The notes beneath the pieces are model-generated. The model saw only the letters and a list, made by a program, of their open reading frames with translations. It ran no database searches and was not told the DNA's origin. DNA of 64,000 bases from Rostratula benghalensis (taxonomy: Eukaryota > Chordata > Aves > Charadriiformes > Rostratulidae), in NCBI GenBank assembly GCA_013399305.1, contig VXAI01000013.1, forward strand, positions 9,109,592 through 9,173,591, given 5' to 3'. Shown here one piece after another: positions 1 to 14,590 of this stretch. Every line of letters starts with the position of its first letter. Positions within the stretch are counted from its first letter, which is position 1. The translations under genes and the position numbers were made by a program.

Positions 1-3000
1 TTTGTTCCCTCTTTCTGAATAGACTTCCACTATCACTTTTTACCAACTAGTTTCATTGAAAGGTTTCCAGCGTTACAGGTAATGTAAAGTCCATTAGGTC
101 AGGCTCTTCATAGCATGACATGCAGTAAATTACAAGTGCTTCAAGCAGCTCAGTGAATTACAGTTCATCACTTTGAAAGGTTCCCACTACAAGACTACAG
201 ATATCAGATCTGGCAGTTAGGATCCAATTAACACTTTGGTCAGAATAATCAGATTGCATGTGTAAGACTTGTATAATTCGTTTATTGCTTCCATGCATCT
301 TCTGTCTGTAGGTAAATTTGTTGCTGTTATTTCAAAGCTTGGAATCAGTATTTCACTTGCCTTTAGGTTATATTTCAAGTTCTTTTGCAGTGCAGTGATG
401 AACTCTCCCTGTTCCAGCAATTTAGATCACTTGTCCTGTAGATATTGCTGCTTGAGAAATGGTTTGTTTCTGGTGGGTTTGTTTTGTATTCTTACCGTGT
501 CATTATATGTCTAGAAAAAAATTGCTAGCAATTTTTACTAAGCACATTTTATTTAGTGTAACAGAGACAGTTTTCTCCAACGTGATCATTGTGAATCTCA
601 CAGAACACCCAGATACACTGTAAATGACATATGCATTGACATTTACATGTGTACTGTCATGCAAAACCATTTCCTGCTACACTGGATATAATACTATAAC
701 TGAATGAAAAAACATTCTGATTTTCTGCTATCATTTTTCAAGCCATGGTCAGTGTACATAAAGGTTCTTCAGGATAAACCCCATCGGTGCAGAGTAATGG
801 ATTTCAAATTCTGTGTTCTTACCTAGTGTTTTACAGCAAATTGCACTTTCAAATCTTTTGTGGGCAGTGAGATTCCTTGGAAAGAACTCAACTTGCCCAA
901 AGTCTCCCACCTTTGCCATGGGAGAGCCGTAATGAACAGATATACAAATGCTGGGAGTTTGAAATGCAGAAACCTGCAAACTGGATGAGCAAGAAGATCA
1001 AAGACTGCTACTATTTTCAAACCCTTCTGTGTTGTATTTCCTATCTCAAAACATGATAGTTGTGTTCAAGATATTCATTTTCCCCTCTGACAGCCCTGCC
1101 CAAAGCCCAAAGTCAGATATATAAAGGGTTATATCTGATTCATGTATACATCAATGTACACTTAGGCTCTTCATTGATAGAAGCATTTCAAATACTACAG
1201 GAAAAGAATCAAAACAGAAATGAAAATTTATTTTTCGGTTTGAAAATGCTTCAAGAACAAACATTATCTAAAACTTTACGGTTCTGCGATGTGAGTAGTG
1301 GGATATGAAACTCTAGGGCAACGTTACTAATTTGCCCCAGGTCAATGACACCCAGGAATTATTGTCAGCTGAAACTATTTGATTGCCAATAATATTCCAC
1401 GTTTCAGTCAAGTTTCTAACAAGCTACAGTGCGATGGTAAAAAATTACCATCATAATGAACTACAAGGCCTACAGAAAGCTCGAGGATTGTATGGCTTCC
1501 AGACTAAACTAGTTTTCTGCACGTATTGTACTATTTGCGGATCAGAAAACCAGATCCATCTGCTCTGTTTCTCTCTTACACGACAATGCCAGCAAGTATG
1601 CAGACTGACTGCCTGCAGCCAGGCAAATCATAGCTTGTAACTTTAACAGTTTAAATTAGGAGGAGTGTCTATATACTATTTATGCAGTTAAGAGAGAAGC
1701 TCCTTTAGACAGCAATTCAGACAGAATAAATTGAGCTCTGTTCTGAATTTTGAATTGTTCTGTGAGAGCTTCCTCTCCATGAATCACACAAGGAACCTCC
1801 TGATGTAGGTATGTAACACCATTCTGTGATGAGAATACTTCATTTCATTTCCATTCCGCCATGGAACAAAACATCAGTGTTTGAACCTCACAGAAGTGAA
1901 GAAGCAGAGAACTACCCATGCATAGCCATTCAGAACCACCAACATTATTATTAAAGTGGAAGAGCATGAGACATCCTGTATGCTTTCAAACCAGAATTGT
2001 ATTACATAGAGACAATTCTTAGTACATACGTAAATAGGTACCCGTTAAAATGTTTTATTAATCTTATGTAACAGTTCGAGGAAATCAATATACCATGCTA
2101 AATGATGGGATTCTTTTACTGTTGCTGTGTTTTAATTCTCAATACACACAAGACAGCTTTAGAAAATTTCTGCAGAGCTGCTGACCTTGGATGACCTAGG
2201 TTTCTGTTGGTTTCAAAGAAAAACAAAACAAGCCAACAATAGCACGTTGTATTTTAAAGTGATTAAATTTGATACTGTACATTTCCAACAAAATTTACCC
2301 AAACTAAATGAAATACTCCTTCCCCACAAGCCCAAATCAAACCCCATCCCAAGATACCTCATTTACCATCACCTTAAAATTTCTACGTTTACATTTTCAT
2401 TATCCTGTAAAATACTCAACAGGCTGAAGGGTCTCGTATGTATTCCTAGGTCTTCAAAAAGTGGATAATTGCGCTGACCCACTCTAAAAGTTTCTGCTTT
2501 AAGGGGAAGTAAAGACTAACCAAGGAAAGTATCCTTCCTAGCTCAGCAGAGCAACTCTGCTGTTGCCTTTTTCCACATAGAAGCAGAAGAGTGTGAAACA
2601 AATCTTGTAGATACAAAATAGAGGCAATTCCACTTTCCCAAAGAAAAGTCTTCAAATAGTAAACACAAAAAAGAGATAAAACCAGAAAATAATTAAACCC
2701 ATCTAAATCTTTTTGAATATTTGAAATCTTGACTTTGAATGTGGTCGTCTCTTTTCACCAACTAGCCATGGAACCTCAAGTGACCAAAATGAAGCATTTC
2801 AACTGGTGCCAAAAATGGGAGAATGAATCCAGATCTGTTTTGCAGTTATGGAGATTGTGATTATTTTAACATGCATGATCAATATCTATGAAGGATGATT
2901 TTCAAAGCTAGACAATCCCCCAAACAAAGACCCATTAAGCATGTATTTATAAGCACCAGACTTTAAAATCTGTGTAGGTTGATGGTTTTCTGTACACTGA

Positions 3001-6000
3001 GGACTGAGTCCCCTGCATCTGAGTCCCCTGTGGTCCTTAGGACAAGGACACACAAGGTAACCTTCCTGATCTCTAGTTTGTTGCATGTTATAGGAGTTGA
3101 ATATTGACAATCTGATTACATGCAGATAGTCCGACACATTCTGGGCAGATTCTTCTCTTGTTTACATCCATGTAAACACAGTGCAGTAAAAGGCCATAGA
3201 AGTCAACAATAAAATCCCAGTGAAAACTGATATAAATAGAGTCAGGCTCAACATTACTGTTGCAGCTGCCCTTTTATAAGCATTAGATATATTATAAAGC
3301 AACATGGTACAGGATGCAGCTTCCCCTGGAGGACTGTTGAGACCTTACCTTTTCACTGGACTAAAAAATTGTGGAAAAGAGTGTGATTTTCACTTGTACA
3401 ATGCTTAGAAAAACTGGCTTATTGACAACAGGAGGAGCCAGGGTTTTCTCCAGCTGCTGTTTACGCCCATGTCAAGTTAGATATTAATTAGATAGATAGA
3501 TCAATTAGATATTAAAAAAATATTATTAAAAATGAATATTTAAAAATACAATTTTAACTAGTCTTGAGATTTACTGGGTTTTTGGGTTGTTTTTTTTTTT
3601 TCTCCACTCATCAAGCAACATGCAGCTGTCACCACCAACATAATAAAGATGACTTTGTATGGGACCAAATGGCAGTCTAAATTATAATCTTGAGTTCACA
3701 TAAACATGCTCTGGGCATAAACTGTTGCCAGTGTGTGGGCTACAGAACCAGTCTTCCCTGTAACCTTTGCACATAAAACGTAAGACCACCAAGTAAGGAC
3801 AGTTTCAGCCAGAAAGGTATGAGACCCAGATGACAATTATTTGGGCATCACTGCCACCTTGCCCAGGACCCACATAGCATACCCAAGATTTTCCTTCCAA
3901 ATCCTGGCCCCTCTTCTTTGAATCTTGGCAAACATAGCAAAGGCATATGCTGCAGTTGCAGAAAACTGAAAATAGATTATCCAAGCTTATCAGTAGAATA
4001 TCTTATGGATCCTATTGAGATAGAGATAAAAGAAGCATTTTTTGGTCGCAGCCAAAGTAGCCTTTAATAGTAAAGTTCCCTCTTGACCCTTCTAACACTG
4101 ATATGTATTCTATAGCTTTACCTGCATTCATCAGGAAAGCATGGGTATGAACTGGTGTTACTTGCAGCTGCCCCTGGATAAAACGGATGGACTGCAGCCA
4201 AATACAAGTAATCAAGACTGTCATTTGGCCACAGAGGAGCTGACATGTGGTCACTTCTCAGGCTTTCAAGGAGGAGTGCTGCAATTAGTCCAATCCACCT
4301 ATTTTCCTGTCTGGCAGTTGACCAAATCCCTTACCTGTCCATGACACTACTTTTAGGTTCTTTTGTACAGTTTGTGAAAAAAGGGGGCCATACCACCAAT
4401 GATGAAATGCAGATCTGCAGCCTAACCATCTGCTCCTTGGAGCCCAAAGAGCAGATGAAGTGATCTGCTTTCTAGCTCTTCACTACTAGAGAATTAATCC
4501 TCTGTACTGTGAGACATTGTGGGGTGGTGGAGACAAGGGAAGCTGGCTGTAAAAAGAATACAGAGATGATGCATTAACCAATTCGTTTCTGACCACTATG
4601 ATTAGTGCTCCCCATCCAGCTCTGGCAACAGCCACAGATTAAAACACTGGGAGAAAAGAGTGACCAACAATGTCAAGGGAGGTCAGAACTAAAGAAACAA
4701 AATACTTCTCAGGCCAGGCAACTTTCTGTGAACCTGCTCGTGTAAATCTGGACATTCTACAGCAATTTTGAAACAGCCCTTCATTAGTTACAAGTTTAAA
4801 AACAGTGCTGCAGAGTTTAGAGTAATTTGTCAGCAGTTTTAGTGTTTATGTGTCTTTGGGGTGTATAATGAAAAGGTGGGGTTTCTTGGACACAGGAAAA
4901 TGGATTAATGGATCTTTAGTGAATTAATACATGGTCTTCACACTTCTTTTGTAAGAAACACTTCCAGTACAAAAGCATGTACAGGACATTTTAAAAGGAA
5001 ACCAAATAACTCAATGTACAACATTCGGTGTATGGTTTGAATTTGTGGTGGTTTTTTTTTTTAATTCCATGGATGCATTTTACAAAAATGTTCTCAAAAG
5101 ATTTGGAGAAAATATGGAAAGTATATTGCCCCATGAACAAGAGCTACAAGGACAGTTAAATGGACAGCTAAGATAATCCTGAAGTTTTATTTGTCAAAAA
5201 GCAGTCATATAACAGTCCAGATTCTACCAACATGTCCAATAATGTTAAAGCCACAATGTCATAACTATTTTCTGAACCCTGTAACATATGTTTTAAAACC
5301 TTGACTCCCTCTAAGGGCTGTAGTAAACCCAAAGGCACTTTACAAGGCCTCGTTCCTCTAACCAGGATCAGGAAGGCATAAAAGTATTCTAAACCCACCC
5401 TCGTATTAATTCTTCTGGCTGAAAATTCTCAAAACTTGCAAGAACCTCAGATCTGATGTCTGTATACACATCAAATATTAGGGTGTGCATAATCACCTGC
5501 TACTCACTTCCTTGGAATACACTTGCTTTGCACAGGCATAATGATTTACAACTGCACATACACCTAACTTTTGCTTTACTTTCATGCTCTAGCCAACTAG
5601 AAACCACTGCAGCACTTCATGTTCTTGTGATGTGTCATATGAATGACAGGATTGCAAACTTTCTGTACTATATAAAATACTGCCACGTTCACACACAGAG
5701 CAGACATTTCTGTATGCCTGGTTTTGTTTTGCTGTCTCTCTTGCTGTTTGTATATACAAACATTAAATTGCATAACAAATGCAGTGCTTAAGGACTGTCA
5801 GATCCGTCACGGTGCACACTGAATTTATTGCCACCTTTCTTACACTATCATCATGTGGCAGTTTTATAAGAGATGACATGGTTATTAGCTTGAGTACTTT
5901 TCAGTCTTTTCAGAAATAAATAATATAGGAAGTGAATAACAACTCAATCTTTTGGTTAACTTTAATAAGGGAACGTCATAAGTGTCATCTAATAGAGAAA

Positions 6001-6850
6001 AATGCTTATGGAGATCAGATGAATTGAAGAAGTAAAATGAGATCCAATGAGAAACAAACTGTAACAGAGGAGTTTGTCAATGCACAATCTCCCACTCTTC
6101 ATCCCATATCAACTCCAACCTCTGAATAAATATACAAAAGTATCACACCATGAAGCAATTTATTAGGTAACCGGGCCTGACAAGGACCTCTAACAATTTT
6201 ACAGTATCTTACCATGAACCAGTGACTCAGGACACATTTGTACCACATCATTTTAAGCCTCTTACTGATATGTCTACTTGGCCTAGGCACTTCTTACAGG
6301 CAAGACAAGAAAATGTGCAAACCCAAAATTGTGTACATCTGTCTATCTTTTCTACTACAGAGAGAGATAAGATTGACTCTGCTTCTACCAGGGGCATTTA
6401 AAATTAAATGCTTTAGATTAGGCAAGATGAATATGGACTTTTTGATAGTTCATTTGAAAGGCCACAGGATACCTGGGTGACAGTGGCACAAAAAGACCAT
6501 CATGTGTAGCAAGTGTTACTCTGAAACAATAGAAGATTCAGACCAGTAATTCCATTATCATGGAGACATCCCGAAATCGTAAATAAACTAGAGTAAATGT
6601 AGTTTCACCACATCTGTCAAGAAGAGATCTGAAAGCCATCCTTGGCTTCAGCACCTGGTATCCTTTGAAAGTTTCTGCTAGCCTGGTGATTCCCACCAGG
6701 CATATAGCCAGTCCTTCCCTTACTTTTACAGTACAGCTGCTCCTTTCCCCAAAACCACTTCCATCAGCGGTCTTGGGAGACTGCCAACACACAGAATGTA
6801 TTTAAGCACCTACCATTGACTGAAATGTCACCTCCTTCACTAGATACAGG
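1..6850. other. Intronic sequence without recognisable features
   Basis: Unique AT-rich intron. Contains only short homopolymers (T run near 3590 and 5050) and a GATA-tetranucleotide stub near 3493. Open frames up to 111 codons show no homology or splice context that I can support. Confidence 0.6.
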
Positions 6851-7228
6851 TGAGCTTGGAGAAGAGGAGACTGAGGGGTGACCTCATTAATGTTTATAAA
6901 TACGTAAAGGGTGAGTGTCAGGAGGATGGAGCCAGGCTCTTCTCAGCGACGGCCTATGATAGGACAAGGGGCAATGGGTGCAAGCTGGAACATAGGAGGT
7001 TCCATTTAAATATGAGAAAAAACTTCATCACAGTGAGGGTGACGGAGCACTGGAACGGGCTGCACGGAGAGGTGGTGGAGTCTCCTTCTCTGGAGACATT
7101 CAAGACCCGTCTGGACGCGTTCCTGTGTGACCTATCTAGGTGTTCCTGCTCTGGCAGGGGGATTGGACTAGATGATCTTTCAAGGTCCCTTCCAATCCCT
7201 GATAGTCTGTGATTCTGTGATTCTGTGA
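6851..7228 (+). mobile_element. CR1 LINE, 5'-truncated 3' end
   Basis: The block starts GAGCTTGGAGAAGAGGAGAC and continues through the conserved CR1 landmarks CTGAGGGGTGACCTCAT, GATAGGACAAGGGGCAATGG, GTGGTGGAGTCTCC and GGATTGGACTAGATGATCTT, and ends in direct repeats of the octamer ATTCTGTG. The frame 6850-7212 is open and encodes the C-terminal end of CR1 ORF2 ([43 protein letters not shown]), with no frameshift. The reverse transcriptase and endonuclease parts are missing, so it cannot move. Orientation is opposite to FOXP2. The intact frame suggests a fairly young copy. This is not a host gene. Confidence 0.94.
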
Positions 7229-10200
7229 GTGTCTCTGTCCTTTCCTTGTATTTCTAGGTCACCTGACAATGACGTTTTTGGACTATGGAAATACTGTGTT
7301 CGCTTTTTCAATCTCTGCTTTTAGCGTAAATTAATGCCTAGCGCTAGTATTAAAATATTAAGTGTTGCCTAGAGATGAGACAAATTTACGGTTTTCTTTA
7401 GAAATCACTGAGTGCTCTCTTTGGCCATTGCCTAGCCATGCACTGCAATGGACAGTACAGCTGAAATCCTCCCAGTTCATCACCTGACAAGCACATCGCC
7501 CACAGTATGGCAAGAGATTTTCCAAACTACAAAAATTATAAACCATAGGCCTGAATTTATTTACATGGACAAGTATGGCAAAATGCTCTATCTCTAATGG
7601 GAACCAAATTTCATGCAGGTAGAGCACATGATATTAATGAATTAACTATTGGAACACACAATTTGGTACAGGCACATACAACAAATGACTGAAGGAGCAA
7701 TAAAGACAGAACTTTAGTGATACACTTCTTTAGAAATAAGTTCCAAGTACAGATTCTTATTAACACAAAAAAATAGAACTAAAAACACCCAATTTCTGTA
7801 AAAGGTTTACTAAAATAGACCTAGGAAACACATATAATTTTTTAAAAGTTTAGAACTTCCAATGCAAAAAGTATTAAAATTACTTTCTTTTATCATTTTA
7901 ATAACAATGTCTGATTTGTCAAAATAACAGTAAAAACTCTATAAATATCTGTTAAGGGATTATTCCAACAGCATGAAAATCTCTAGTGAAGCAATGACAG
8001 AATATAGAACTGTCATCATAAATTTGCATATGAAAGGCTGTTTAAAACTGACAGGCACATAAACAGAAAATACATGCTATAAAATTAGTCATTTTTAAGC
8101 ATGGATCTTTAAATAAAGCTGGCAGAGCACCTTCATTTTAGCAAACTCATTCTCAAGGGGAATCACACAAATGGTGCAGCATCTACCAACATATTTTCTT
8201 CAGTCTTGTATACAAGCCTTTGATTTTTACCATGTTATAACATCGCTTCATTAACTTACATTAAAATATTGTTGATATTTCTTGATTAATGTTTGGGGTT
8301 TTTTTAGGGATGTCACTATACATTTGTAAAATTAAAGTATTATCTTTTCAAAAGTTTCCCAGAACTGTGATGTATTAGATATTGGAAGCTGTTTGTCAGA
8401 AAAGAACATATATAGCACTCCCAGGGACATCAAACAGAATGTATATGTTTTAACATCTTATGATGCAACCTTTGTAGGGAAATTAAGAGCTTTAATAGGC
8501 CTACCAGGAGACAAAAAGAGTTTTGGACTCACAAGTCTTTTCAGTCAGAAAGACAAGCAGCACGATTCAAGCCAACTGCACTACGAAACACTCTAAGCTG
8601 AAATTCATGCAAACCAAACTAAATGCGTATTGCTAAAAAATAGCAGTTCTGACAAGCAAATATGAACAAAAAAAGAAAATATTTTGACACTTCTTAAACT
8701 GAAAATGTTGATCCTTCAAAAAGACACAAAAATGGGTTTTGATGGCCATGTCCATGTCCCATATCTCCTTCCCCTAGTGAATGAGAACCTGGAGAGGCAC
8801 TGAAAGCACAGTGGGGAACCTACATTCAAGGGACTGACTTGCCAGGAGTACGAGTTAAACCAGCAGGCTCCAGAAACTCAGTCTTTCCTCTGTACTGCTC
8901 TGCTCCAGGTCTGTATCAGCACTCCACACACTGGGCTAGGGGGTGCCAATTACTCCCCTCGGCTCCCCAAGCTGCCTGACAGCTGGCTCTTCATGCCACT
9001 CCTAGGTTGACAGACCAGCATTTGACCCCCTCACTCCCTCCACCTCAGGGAGAAACCACAGCCCTGAGATTCAGAAGGGGGTGAAATTATCTTCTCTGTT
9101 AGTTTTGAAAATAACAAACTTTTAAATCCTTGTTTTTTACATCTGTTATTCAAAATTTCTTTTCATAACTGTGCCTAACACTTAATAAAGCAGTACTTCC
9201 CAAAGCTCTCCAATCACTGTTCCATTGAAAATTATAGATTCCTACAAATTTGTTTGTTTGGCTCCCTAGACACAAAATCAATTTGTCACAAAGCTTTCAT
9301 TCTATGAAAATTCAGTATTACTTACATCATAGTGTAAATTTCAAACAAGCACAGAACCTTCTGCAAGATTTGAGACACCAATTTCTGTTAACAAGTATTT
9401 TCATTACAAACTCCTATCTGCCTCCCACCAGTTTTGGAAACCACCCAGAGATTAGCTTAATAGACCTCAGATATTTATTCTAAAAGTAACACCGGTCCCC
9501 TTAGAACTGACCTAGGGAATGAAGGCCGTTGTGAAACCTGGGCTTACCAAAGTCCAGAAGTATTAATTTAATTAATGTATGACCTAGAATACTATTCTTT
9601 TGACAAAAGACAGTATCACAGTTCATGTATATACAGTGTTTACAGTACTCCTCCTAAGTTTTACCACCTTCTACGTTTTACCAGACCTTCTGCAGGTCTT
9701 CAGATCTGTAAGAAGACACTGAGACCTGCCTTTAAATTATAACTAGTAACTGAAAATTATTTTCCATCTGGAAGTGCAAGTAAGTTCAAAACTACAGTGT
9801 TTCATAAACCAAGATAACGTTTCCCTCTTGCACAAACACATAGAAAAGCAATCCAGTTCTGAAATACCAAAAAAAAGAGCAATAATCAACAAGGTGAAAA
9901 GGAACTTCTTTGATTCACAAGCAATTCTGATGGGTTAAAAATATTGTTTGGGAGCAATCCAGAATTTTTCCTTCAAAATCAAATTTTACAGCATGCTTTT
10001 ATAAAATTATTAGTGAAGGAAATTTCAAAATGAAAGTTTGCCTTTGAGGTGAACCTGACTTTAACATTATGCACCTTGGACAGACTTTTAATTTGGTATT
10101 ACAAAAACCTTCTTTGAAAATTTAGGAATATTTCAGCTTTTTCAAAATATTTTTTGATACAAAATCCATGTAATAAATTTCAGAGTCTTTTAGTACTAAA

Positions 10201-13200
10201 AAGTCACAGTTAGCTCCCATTCCTAAGTATGGCAAACCCTACAGAGGCCAAAACTACTATTTTACTAATCTCGTAAAGAAAAAACAGCTTATTTTATTTG
10301 AAGAGTTTTCAAAATGATGGACATTCAGATTCAGTGACAAGTCACAACAAAGGCCAGAAAAAAGACTTAAGGAGAAGCAAAAGAGAAGTCTGAACATTCA
10401 ATTCGATTAAGAAGAGCAGTTAAGGACTATTACTAAATTGCTAATGATGGATATCTTTATTTTAGCTATTAACTTTATGAAGACTACACAAATACCAAAC
10501 AGTGGTAACAAACACAAGAAAATTAGAGCAGCATTTACACAAGGAAGAAGGACGCAGACAGGATACCCAGGTAAGAGAGAAGGGATCACGCTGTTGGCAT
10601 CTTGTTTATAGAGTTGCTGAAGAGTTTTAAGCTGATTATTTACCTTTTCTTGGGGAAAAACAAAGCTTTGCAGGCTGCCTAAAAGTATGTATACATGCAT
10701 CTATCTGTCTGTCTCCCTGTTTCTAGTCAGCAGCAGCGACAACCTGATCATTACCCAGAGCTTCTGAACGGCAATTAAAGTGGCTAAAGTTGTAATCTTG
10801 CTAAGCTTTGCTAAATGTAAGACATCATTAAGTAATATTTTAATTTAATTAATTTTGAATGAAATCAAAGCACATCTCCCAATTTAAGATGCAAAAGAAA
10901 TGAACAATTATAACCTCTTCACTCGTTTGTAGGTGATGGCAAACTACGTGAGTTTTGGAAATGAACCAAGTGGGAGCTCTGGGTGCACAGATCTTTGAAA
11001 AACCATCTCCACAACCCCCAGCACACTCAACCTGTCTAGACTTCACTGTTCAGGGAACATTGAAAGGAAAGAGATTTCAGGTTGAATATATATTGTGGGG
11101 ATGGACTTCAGTTCTTTAGTATCTAACACTTCTTGAGGATGTAAAGAAAATTATGAAGAACCACAAGAATAACATAGCGAGATATTTAGGACTACAACAC
11201 CACCAGTGCCTTCGTTACTTCAGCATCTCTACAAAATCCTCAGTGGTAGTTTATACTTCTTACTATGGAGCACAAATGTGTTTTGCACTAGCTAGACTTC
11301 TGGAAAATTGGTAGTGTGACATAAAAAAAAACCCTGAAATTCCTATCACATGTGAAGTACATGATGTTGTATCTATTTGGCAAATGGATTAGCAGGCTGG
11401 ATTTGTGAGTATCTGGCTTTGAATATCCTAAATCAGTTTATAGCAAGCTCTTTACATTGTACAATTTCTGAGTGTGCTCTAACACAGCTTCTATAAAATA
11501 TTTTCACAAATTCCTTTCTATTTTATACTTAGACTTATATATGCATTTATGTATGCACATTTTACGTATTATTTATAGACACACTAAATGTTAAACACGT
11601 TACACATTTTAGTAAAAAAAACATTTCACATACATAAAGAAAACCTTTTAATTTTTGTGTGCCCCCTCTATTCAAAGATAACTTGAAGAGCTGCATATGT
11701 AATAAAAACAGGAAATAAACCACGCTTTACCCATCCATTATCAAGGGAATATTGTTTTAACAAGATGTATGGAATCACATTAGCATTCTATTAATTCAAT
11801 AATCTTGATGTTGTTACAAGACTGAGACAGTTATCAAAGCAGGGAATCATTCTTGTACAGAAGGATCACATCACTTAATGGGACAGAGTTGTCACAAACT
11901 ACAGTGTCAAAAAGATACCAAATACAGAACAGAGCTTGTAGTAGCAATGAAGTTATGTTGGCATACATGGTTCCATCAAAATAACTGGTATTTGAAAAGC
12001 ATATAGATACAGCTAGTTTTGAAATTATGCTGCTGCTTTCATGGAACTTCTCATGCGCTGCTCTTTTATTTCATACTTACACACATTCAAAATCTATACG
12101 TACTTTCTGACAGTGGTTTCAAAGGTCTTTTATTAACTCAGCCTTGCAATGACAAATGTAAGAACACCATCTCTTTTTCTGAAATTAAATAAATATTTAT
12201 GGTAATTATTATAAAGTGACTTTACCCTTGAGGACATTGGTACTCAGCGCTTGCATGGGTTTTCAAATATACCTGTTTCCTCTGAGAAATTTTGAGAATT
12301 ATTCTTCACGATTCAGTATGTTCCTGCTTAGTAACTAGTAGCCAAGCTAACAGTACTTACACTTTTGTTTTTTAAAATTCATGGTTTTTTAGTCAAAAAG
12401 AAGAGGATCCGGGTGTGTAATTCCTTTCACTACTTGATTTCTGTGTGTAGCTGATAACAATACCCCCTCTCGCACCTACATTGCATACTGAAGCTTGAGA
12501 CACACAGAAGTTCAAGATAACCACAAACTTGTCTCAAGACACATAATTCTCCTCTCACAGCTTCTAGACCCTGGTGTATATGATTTGTTCTCACATCCAT
12601 TATGGAGATATTAATATAGTGATAAAGTTGCAAGAAGTCCTGAATTCTGATGACTTTTTAAGCTGACTATAGCTCTGCAGGTAAAATACCAAGGCTGCCC
12701 CTTACCTATCTTTGAATGACACATTTGTAAGACATGGATGGAGGCAGTTTGACTTCTGCTAGTTTTAGACTTAACTACTGCATATGTGCTGCCTTTCATT
12801 TCATATACCTCATGATGGATATATCCTACGAAACCACATGAAGAGAATAGGCTGGATTTGAACAACAGTGCATTCAGGTAGCTGAGGGCATAGAAAAGGT
12901 ACTACTGTAGCTACAGTGCTGCTATGCAACTATGGCCTGTACATCAAAATAAAACCTTGGAATTTTAGGTATGTCTGTATGTTCCATATATATTTATGTA
13001 TACGATCAAATAGAAGATGGAAAGGTGGCATGGTAATTTAACAGATCGAGAATGCTACATTGTTCACAAATGGTGAATTCAGACAAAGGCCAATTCAGGA
13101 CTAAACACTGACCAAGACCTAAGTCCAGGTATCTTTTGTACATTACTAGTAAATATCAGCTTCTGAAGGCTATCAGCATACAGGACAGCATTTTCTGCAA

Positions 13201-14517
13201 GGAAAGCCATATTTCTATTTTCCCCTGCTTGCGTTAGGATCATACAAACAGCCACCATTACAAGGAAATGATAACTGTTGAAAAAACAGTGACTTTAACA
13301 GCATCAGTATTTGATATCCTCAGAAACCAACAGTGGGCAGATGCCCCTAACCCTAACCTTGAAACTTCTGAAAGTTGTGCCACAGCCAGTACATAAAATG
13401 TACATTGCTTTTCCAGCTCCAGCCTCAGATTTATACAATATTTAGTGAATGCAAAGCTAAATTTGGAAATGGATTACTACAATCTGATCTGAAGCAGAAC
13501 TCAAACAGTAAAGCTGACTGAAGTAAGCAAACTTCTTCTTACAAAAGTATTTTTTGGAATTCTCCCAGATTTCACCCTTAGTGCTAGCTAAAATAAGATT
13601 ATATTGCCAAACTCTTTTTGCTCCATTTCTCTCTTTGCAGATTAACCATGGCTGATAATGAAAAATACCATCAAGCTAGCTGCAGGTAAATTAAAGTTTG
13701 CACAGGCATCATACTAGCATTTCAAAAGCACAAGATGAGTCTCATACTGTGACATTTAAAAGGCAAGAAGTCCCACTTAGTTGCTTTGCTACTACTTTGT
13801 GTCCATCATGCTACTTGGCCCACAACAGCTGTGTTGTCAGGAATACTGTCTACATCCTGAGCAAAAAAACAAAACTCCAAAAAGCGAATGTGAGGGACAG
13901 AAACTATAGAAATGAGGAAAAATTTCACTTACATTTATCCAAGATGGCTGTCGCTATTACTGTTGAAACTCTGCTATGGGCTGAGGTCACAAGACCCTGT
14001 AAGCTAAAATAGAAAAGCTTCAGCTGAGGGTAACTGAAGCTGCAGCACATTAAAATACAATTTTAAGATTATAGGTATTGATTGGAGTTTTAATTTCTTG
14101 ATCTGCTATTCCCAAGGCATGAAAAGTGACCTCTACTTTTTGGTCATTTTTCAAGCCTGGAGGGAAGAGTTTTTGAGTATTATTCCACTACCTCATTATG
14201 TGTGTATGTATGTTATATACAGTACATGATATGATAATATGATGACTTCATTGGCATGAGTTTGGAGTTGCCATAATATTCACATCTGGTGAAACCATAC
14301 ATTATTTATGCAATGGTCCCAAACAAAACTAGAATAAAACCTTTGTACAGCATCACATCATCATGTATGTAGGAAATGTGAATTATATAAAAGAAAAGCT
14401 AGTTTAAAAATCTTCAAAAATGTGTCAAAATGCATCACAGAGCTTTTTTCCCCCTTTCTATAGTTAATGTTTTAATTATGTACCTATGAGGGAGTCTGAT
14501 AACTTTTATATTTTAGA
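7229..14517. other. Intronic sequence, little recognisable
   Basis: AT-rich unique sequence apart from the GC-richer stretch at 8740-9080. A two-copy CCCTAA motif near 13345 is too short to call a telomeric repeat. No gene seen. Confidence 0.6.
8740..9080. other. GC-richer island, no gene recognised
   Basis: CT- and GC-rich sequence (e.g. GGCTCCCCAAGCTGCCTGAC) set in AT-rich intron. No long frame, no splice-bounded frame and no repeat family recognised. Confidence 0.4.
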
Positions 14518-14590
14518 AATAACTTTAAAAAATATTTAGAAAAAATATTTAGAAAAAATATTTTAGAAAATAACTTTAAAATTATTTTGT
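14518..14590 (+). repeat. AT-rich tandem repeat flanked by direct repeats
   Basis: Three copies of a TATTTAGAAAAAA-like unit sit between two copies of AATAACTTTAAAA. The flanking direct repeat makes this look like a local duplication or slippage product rather than an inserted element. Confidence 0.7.

Noticed and set aside
13344..13358. Telomere-like CCCTAACCCTAACC
   Set aside because: Only about two and a half units; expected by chance and not an interstitial telomeric array.
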